Part shown: piece by piece, positions 35,003 through 39,272 of the stretch
Numbering within the stretch: the stretch's first letter is position 1
Layout: each line of letters starts with the position of its first letter
Assembly (NCBI GenBank): GCA_964389675.1
Contig: CAYMEV010000028.1
Location: 1-39,272 of the forward strand
Source: CAYMEV01 sp964389675 [NCBI: uncultured Candidatus Sumerlaeota bacterium]
GTDB taxonomy: Bacteria > CAYMEV01
Reading direction: 5' to 3'
DNA: 39,272 bases
The notes under the pieces: generated by a model
The model's database searches: none
What the model was told of the DNA's origin: nothing
What the model saw: only the letters and a program-made list of their open reading frames with translations
Program-made: the position numbers and the translations under genes

Positions 35003-35986
35003 AGAATAGCTTAAAGCGTCTCCATAACGATCCAGAAGATCAGACATATGTCTTATGACATTTTCCAGTGTAAATGGCCTCTGGCATTTCATAGCATTTC
35101 TGCATTGCCTTATCTGCCTACAGGGGCGGCACTCCAGGCTGTTATCCTCAATCACTCGAATATTATCTGAAACAGGAGCACAGATAGATGCGGGATTCGG
35201 CCCGAAAAGCCCTATGGAAGGCACACCGAGTGCCGATGCTATATGCAGGATGCCGCTGTCTGAGCCAATGAACAGGTCACTGAGCAAAAGAAGGGTCTTT
35301 AACTGAGCCAGTGATGTTTTCTTATATATTGCATGGTTACCCGTTTTCTGCACTATTTCTTTTGCCCTTCCTGTTTCATCACCCACAAGGATCGCAGAAT
35401 AGTTTTTCATCTTACAGAACATTGAGATATCTACTATCAGCTGTTTGGGAAGCATCCTTTTTTCATTCCCTGCGCCTATATGGATGGTAATTATCCTTCT
35501 GCTGTTTTTTCTGCATTTTTCAGCGAAGCTTTTTATTTCTTCATCAATATATGGATATAAAAATGGTCTGCCATAGTTATTTCTTCTCACAGGATCCAGA
35601 TAATCAACAATCGGGTAATAGTCCTTAACTATATTATTATGCATCTTCTTGGGCAATACCACATCATAATGGATCCTTCTGATAAATTTCTGGAGCATGG
35701 TCCTGTACCGCCCTATAATGACATAAGCATTGATCTTTTTTATCTGCTTAGCTGTATGCCTGGTGGATGTTATATCAATGACAAGGTCGAATCTTTCAGT
35801 AGATAATTCTTTCCCGCTGATGATATTAATATCTTTGTCACCCTTAAATAAAGAAGCTTTATCCCTGTCAGTATAGAAATATACCTTTATATTATTTGCT
35901 TTAAGATGTTCTGCAAGCAGTGTGCTGGAGACGATATCACCAAGGCCTGATATATTGTAGATCAGTGCTTTCCTTAAATCAGTCAT
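34964..35986 (-). CDS. Family 9 glycosyltransferase (heptosyltransferase-like)
   Basis: The product has 340 residues. The GT9 fold is shown by NISGLGDIVSSTLLAEHLK at the start, IHIGAGNEKRMLP (start of the second Rossmann domain), and FIGSDSGILHIASALGVPSIGLFGPNP near 238-264. The acceptor loop contains a cysteine cluster CRPCRQIRQCRNAMKC typical of the family. Such enzymes add heptose or other sugars to LPS core or O-chains, in keeping with an outer membrane. The ATG has AGGA almost touching it, so the real start could differ by a few codons. Single gene with its own probable promoter. Confidence 0.9.
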   Translation of the reverse strand: MTDLRKALIYNISGLGDIVSSTLLAEHLKANNIKVYFYTDRDKASLFKGDKDINIISGKELSTERFDLVIDITSTRHTAKQIKKINAYVIIGRYRTMLQKFIRRIHYDVVLPKKMHNNIVKDYYPIVDYLDPVRRNNYGRPFLYPYIDEEIKSFAEKCRKNSRRIITIHIGAGNEKRMLPKQLIVDISMFCKMKNYSAILVGDETGRAKEIVQKTGNHAIYKKTSLAQLKTLLLLSDLFIGSDSGILHIASALGVPSIGLFGPNPASICAPVSDNIRVIEDNSLECRPCRQIRQCRNAMKCQRPFTLENVIRHMSDLLDRYGDALSYSLLFPEITQVLCC

Positions 35987-36021
35987 TCCTGTAAATAGAT
36001 ATAAACATGATAAACTAAATT

Positions 36022-36050
36022 CATATAAAACATAATTTATTTTTTGTCAC
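36022..36050 (-). promoter_or_regulatory. Candidate promoter for the GT9 gene
   Basis: Minus strand GTGACA (36045-36050), 17-nt spacer, TATATG (36022-36027), about 35 nt before the GT9 start codon. Confidence 0.45.
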
Positions 36051-36204
36051 TAAAAATTTATTGTTTATTCGGTTAATTTATTGAATAGGCTCCAGCTTAT
36101 AATCCAGTAAATATAATAAATGTCTCTATAGAAATTTTAAAGTATCAGCAAAGGCTACCGTTTTTGATCACTGATCATATATTTTATCGGAAATTTTATG
36201 TAAT

Positions 36205-36336
36205 ATGGCTGATCAGACGCAAGTATCAGATATACCCGAGGGCTTTGATATGGTTCAGTGTCTTATCATCCTGATCATCATAGGAGATCCTCTAGCTTTG
36301 CTAATTATTCTGTTGAGAGCATTCTATGATTGGTAG
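36205..36336 (+). CDS. Possible 43-residue single-pass membrane protein
   Basis: A short frame in a 430-nt gap between genes: ATG at 36205, TAG at 36334. The product starts MADQTQVSDIPEGFD and then has one hydrophobic segment (CLIILIIIGDPLALLIILL) ending RAFYDW. The polar acidic head, a clean membrane helix and a short basic-aromatic tail look protein-like rather than random. Only a weak GGAA lies 12 nt before the ATG. Convergent with the PQQ protein at 36420. Real or chance is undecided. Confidence 0.4.
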   Translation: MADQTQVSDIPEGFDMVQCLIILIIIGDPLALLIILLRAFYDW

Positions 36337-36419
36337 CAGTTATCAGTAGTCTTATATTCAGTTCGGGGAAATTAATTCAGGATGCAAATTTCTTATGGTA
36401 ATCTGTATTAAACGTTATC

Positions 36420-39173
36420 CTATCGATTGCTATTATTAGTAATATCGGGAAATGCTATTTCAAAGCAGTTGGATTCTAATTTGTAAATAGTATTTCCTGT
36501 TTTCTTGTCTATCGCTGTTAAAAATACTGAATCCTCACTTGTTCCTCCTGTACTATATATATACAGTGCATTATTATACATTTCCATTACTGCATCTGTC
36601 AGGCCGAATTCTCTTCCCCATAGAAAATCGCAGGTCTTAACATCCCATACATGCAGCCATTCCCATCTTTTTTTCTCTTCTTTCCAGAATTGTTCTGACA
36701 TAACGGGCATGTCAGTGCCAATAAAAAGAAGGCCTGAATTGATTATGAATTGAAGATAATATGGGCGCTTAGGAGTGGAAAAAGGCGAAGCATGATGCCA
36801 GAGATAATCCTGCAATACAAATAATTCTATGCCGCTTTGCAGATCTAAGCAATGAACAGCAAATCCACCAGATTCAGTATGAGATGAGAAATACATCATA
36901 TTGTCTTCTATATATAAATTTTTAAGAATTCTGCCTGGAGTCTTATATATCCATCTGCCTTTCCCAGAATAGGCATCTACAGCATAAATGCTATAATTCC
37001 AAGTCCCGAAATATACGATATCGCCATAAACTGCTGGTGATGTATTAATACCACCATCTGCACTGAATTTCCAGGAAATACCTCCATCAGCAGTGTCTAC
37101 AGCATATAAAAAGCCCTGGTCTGTAGTAAAATATAACATATTATTATAAACAATAGGTTTAGAGTATACATTTCCCGTTATATTAATCTGCCATTCCTTT
37201 TGCCCGTTCATCAGGTTAATTGAAGTAAACATACTATCAGCGTCATTAGAGCAGGCGATTTCATTATCGCACACTGAGCCTATATAAATTTTATCCTTGT
37301 TTATTAGCGGAGGTGAATTAAAAACCTGATTGCCCAGGTCGTATCTCCATAATTCATCTCCCGTGGATATATTAACAGCACAATAATAATTGTTCATAAT
37401 ACCTGGTAACTGGGGAATTTTATTAGAATTATTGTATGATTCTCTTATCATGCCCCTTTCAACAAGTAGTATATCATTGTAAAGCACCAAGGATCTTTTA
37501 AAAAGTGTAAGAAACCAGCCATCATCAGTAGATTTGCCCAATTCTCCTTTTACATAGCTTATTTTTTCCCCAGTGTTTATATCAAAGGTTATAATATGGT
37601 TCATTATTATATCTGTCTTAAAATAGGAGGCTTCAGTCTCTTTTTTGCTAAGTTTGTTGAACATTTCATACAGGACTATTCTATTTTTTGAAAGCACATA
37701 TGATGAGTTTGACTCTAATTTGCTTCCAATGATATTGAAATTATAACAAAGATTCAAAAACTTAGATTTCTCATATACAGGCAAATTCCATCTATATTTT
37801 GCCTGCTCGCCTGCAACCTTAAAAATAGAGTAATGATCATTAGGATCATTACTCCGGGAACAAAAATATAGTATTTCATCAGAGATTGCTACAGGAGAAT
37901 TGAAAAAATTATTGCTGTTCAAAAAGGATATAACTTCCCCGTTTTCTATTGAGATAGCATCTACTGAACCAAACTGATGATTTTCAGAAGTTGAATTAAT
38001 GTTAATTGCATGGATTAGATCTTCTGTTGCTATTACCTGGACAATATTTACCGGGATATTGTACCCTTCATATTCTATTTGCAGTTCCCAATCCAATGAC
38101 CCATCTTTAGCATTCAGTGAATAGAAATAATCATCTCCACTGAAAAAGACTCTTCCCCTGATAACAGCACATGGAGAGATGTGCTCATATGGCCCTGCGT
38201 CCCATATCTGCTTTCCTGTTCTGCAGTCAAAAGCATATAGCTTTCTGTCACCTATTAATATAATCCCTTCATATATTACAGGGGATCTATATGTACTGTG
38301 TTCCATCTTATTTGTCCATATATGCTCCCCGTCAATGCTTAATGCGTAAAGACAGCTATCCTGGCTGTTTATATATACTATATCTTCATATATTGCCGCA
38401 GAGGAGATTATATAAGCATTTGTTTTGAACTGCCATATCATTTCTCCAGTTTTTACATCAAGTTTATAGAGATTCCCATCTATACTTCCGATATACAGGG
38501 CATCTTTATATATCTTGGGAGAAGAGAAGTGCGGTCCTGGTATTTCAGTCTTCCATTTTATATCTCCATTGGTTTTATCAAGAGCATATACATACCCAGT
38601 TCTGTCTCCAAAATATATGGTATCTCTGTAAATAGCAGGAGAAGAGAATATGAGCATGCCATAATTGTAGTGAGAAACTTCAGGGTATGTCAGCAAATAG
38701 TGATCTTCTGCTTTTTTTGAATAAGGATGTTCTCGGTCATATTCAGGTACTTCAAATATCCATTTTTCCTCATTACTGTAGATATCATAGGCATAAAAAC
38801 AGCCATTAGTGCTTATAAAATATATTACATCTTCATTTACCAGAGGTATTGTCCTGATACCTCCCCCGTTTTTGATCCTGTAAATAAGATCAGGATCTTT
38901 AAGATACCCGCTATCATCATAAACATAATCCTGGGAAATATTTCTGATTCCATTACCTGGGAACCATCCCATATTCTGGATATCAGCATTAAACTGAGCA
39001 GCATTATCTGGATTGCAAACCTTCCATATACCATCCGTACAAACGGTATGTAGTTCTTGTTTTCTTGGGTTTGACAAATAAGAATTGCTCTTAGGCAAAA
39101 ATTTGAAGAAGCAGTATATTGTGAAAAACAACAAAGCAAAAACAATAAATATTATAAAGTACCTGTTCTTCAC
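36420..39173 (-). CDS. Large PQQ-like propeller exoprotein (two propellers)
   Basis: The product has 917 residues, starting GTG at 39171-39173 with AGAGGG 5 nt upstream. An uncleaved or late-cleaved hydrophobic signal (about 5-26) precedes two PQQ-type propellers. The first (about 90-430) has NGDIKWKTEI, TGEMIWQFKT, TGKQIWDAG and DGSLDWELQ; the second (about 560-900) has TGDELWRYDL, NGQKEWQINI, DGGISWKFSA, SGKGRWIYKT and TGNTIYKLE. Repeated YxDxIYFGxxxGxxYALD strands define the blades. There is no lipobox cysteine, so it is anchored by the N-terminal helix or secreted. It is related in fold, not closely in sequence, to the two lipoproteins at the left of the window. Starts 13 nt after the upstream gene. 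Confidence 0.88.
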   Translation of the reverse strand: MKNRYFIIFIVFALLFFTIYCFFKFLPKSNSYLSNPRKQELHTVCTDGIWKVCNPDNAAQFNADIQNMGWFPGNGIRNISQDYVYDDSGYLKDPDLIYRIKNGGGIRTIPLVNEDVIYFISTNGCFYAYDIYSNEEKWIFEVPEYDREHPYSKKAEDHYLLTYPEVSHYNYGMLIFSSPAIYRDTIYFGDRTGYVYALDKTNGDIKWKTEIPGPHFSSPKIYKDALYIGSIDGNLYKLDVKTGEMIWQFKTNAYIISSAAIYEDIVYINSQDSCLYALSIDGEHIWTNKMEHSTYRSPVIYEGIILIGDRKLYAFDCRTGKQIWDAGPYEHISPCAVIRGRVFFSGDDYFYSLNAKDGSLDWELQIEYEGYNIPVNIVQVIATEDLIHAININSTSENHQFGSVDAISIENGEVISFLNSNNFFNSPVAISDEILYFCSRSNDPNDHYSIFKVAGEQAKYRWNLPVYEKSKFLNLCYNFNIIGSKLESNSSYVLSKNRIVLYEMFNKLSKKETEASYFKTDIIMNHIITFDINTGEKISYVKGELGKSTDDGWFLTLFKRSLVLYNDILLVERGMIRESYNNSNKIPQLPGIMNNYYCAVNISTGDELWRYDLGNQVFNSPPLINKDKIYIGSVCDNEIACSNDADSMFTSINLMNGQKEWQINITGNVYSKPIVYNNMLYFTTDQGFLYAVDTADGGISWKFSADGGINTSPAVYGDIVYFGTWNYSIYAVDAYSGKGRWIYKTPGRILKNLYIEDNMMYFSSHTESGGFAVHCLDLQSGIELFVLQDYLWHHASPFSTPKRPYYLQFIINSGLLFIGTDMPVMSEQFWKEEKKRWEWLHVWDVKTCDFLWGREFGLTDAVMEMYNNALYIYSTGGTSEDSVFLTAIDKKTGNTIYKLESNCFEIAFPDITNNSNR

Positions 39174-39186
39174 AAAAGCCCTCTCA

Positions 39187-39272
39187 TTATAGTGTGGATA
39201 CTGCTGTTATCTCACCATCACCGCTGTTTTCCCACAGGAGCTCAAGCAAACCGCTGTCAGATCTCCAGAGAT
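39187..39272 (-). CDS. C-terminal end of an upstream gene, cut by the window edge
   Basis: The minus-strand frame LWRSDSGLLELLWENSGDGE...AVSTL then TAA is open to the edge and ends 13 nt before the GTG of the PQQ exoprotein. The other two frames have stops. The short spacing suggests an operon. Too short to identify; the Asp/Gly/Trp-rich sequence would fit another repeat exoprotein. Confidence 0.5.
   Translation of the reverse strand, partial: LWRSDSGLLELLWENSGDGEITAVSTL

Overview
The window is AT-rich DNA from a Gram-negative-type bacterium. Evidence for this is several lipobox lipoproteins, a family 9 (heptosyltransferase-type) glycosyltransferase, textbook sigma-70 promoters (for example TTGACA-16-TATAAT at 34092-34119) and ordinary GGAGG-type ribosome sites. 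AGG/AGA arginine and ATA isoleucine codons are frequent. The gene content (Ser/Thr kinase-AAA-TPR giant, PQQ-propeller lipoproteins, FG-GAP metalloprotease, PA14-SGNH membrane protein, short YyaL-type protein) fits a spirochaete-like or other poorly sampled environmental lineage. I cannot name the phylum from sequence alone. No rRNA, tRNA, CRISPR array or intact transposase was seen.

Region A (1-8.6 kb, all minus strand) is a rearranged surface/secretome locus. A complete secreted zinc metalloprotease with FG-GAP-like tail (5448-8594) is followed by a PQQ-propeller lipoprotein (3849-5399) and an FGE-fold secreted protein (2995-3831). Beyond these lies a scrambled duplicate: a methyltransferase fragment joined out of frame to the last 29 codons of a second protease copy (2490-2773), a second PQQ lipoprotein (812-2425), and a third protease fragment (1-811) joined in frame just after the TAG of that lipoprotein. 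The copies share perfect-identity tracts of about 290 and 340 bp inside clearly diverged sequence, as expected after gene conversion. The full-length protease has an octamer tandem repeat over its start codon that puts the best-placed ATG out of frame. Together these features suggest a phase- and sequence-variable exoprotein locus. This is the most interesting part of the window.

Region B (9.1-15.6 kb, plus) holds a Cache-domain lipoprotein paired with an NCS2 nucleobase permease, then a probable operon of an MscS channel, a zinc-ribbon membrane protein and a beta-lactamase-fold serine hydrolase. Region C (15.6-20.7 kb) has a minus-strand SDR-aminotransferase fusion. It is divergent from a small membrane protein/XRE regulator operon, with two palindromes between them. 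A translationally coupled SSS transporter and amidohydrolase follow.

Region D (20.8-26.7 kb) has a 1233-residue Ser/Thr kinase-AAA-TPR signalling protein convergent with a membrane PA14-SGNH hydrolase. Region E (27-36 kb) is mostly housekeeping or detoxification: a methyltransferase, a YyaL-type thioredoxin-fold protein coupled to a GNAT and an unknown conserved protein, a small membrane protein with a NimA-like flavoprotein, an SSS symporter divergent from a nitroreductase, and a GT9 glycosyltransferase. Region F (36-39.3 kb) has a small 43-codon ORF, a very large PQQ-propeller exoprotein and the tail of one more gene running off the right edge. PQQ-propeller exoproteins therefore lie at both ends of the window.
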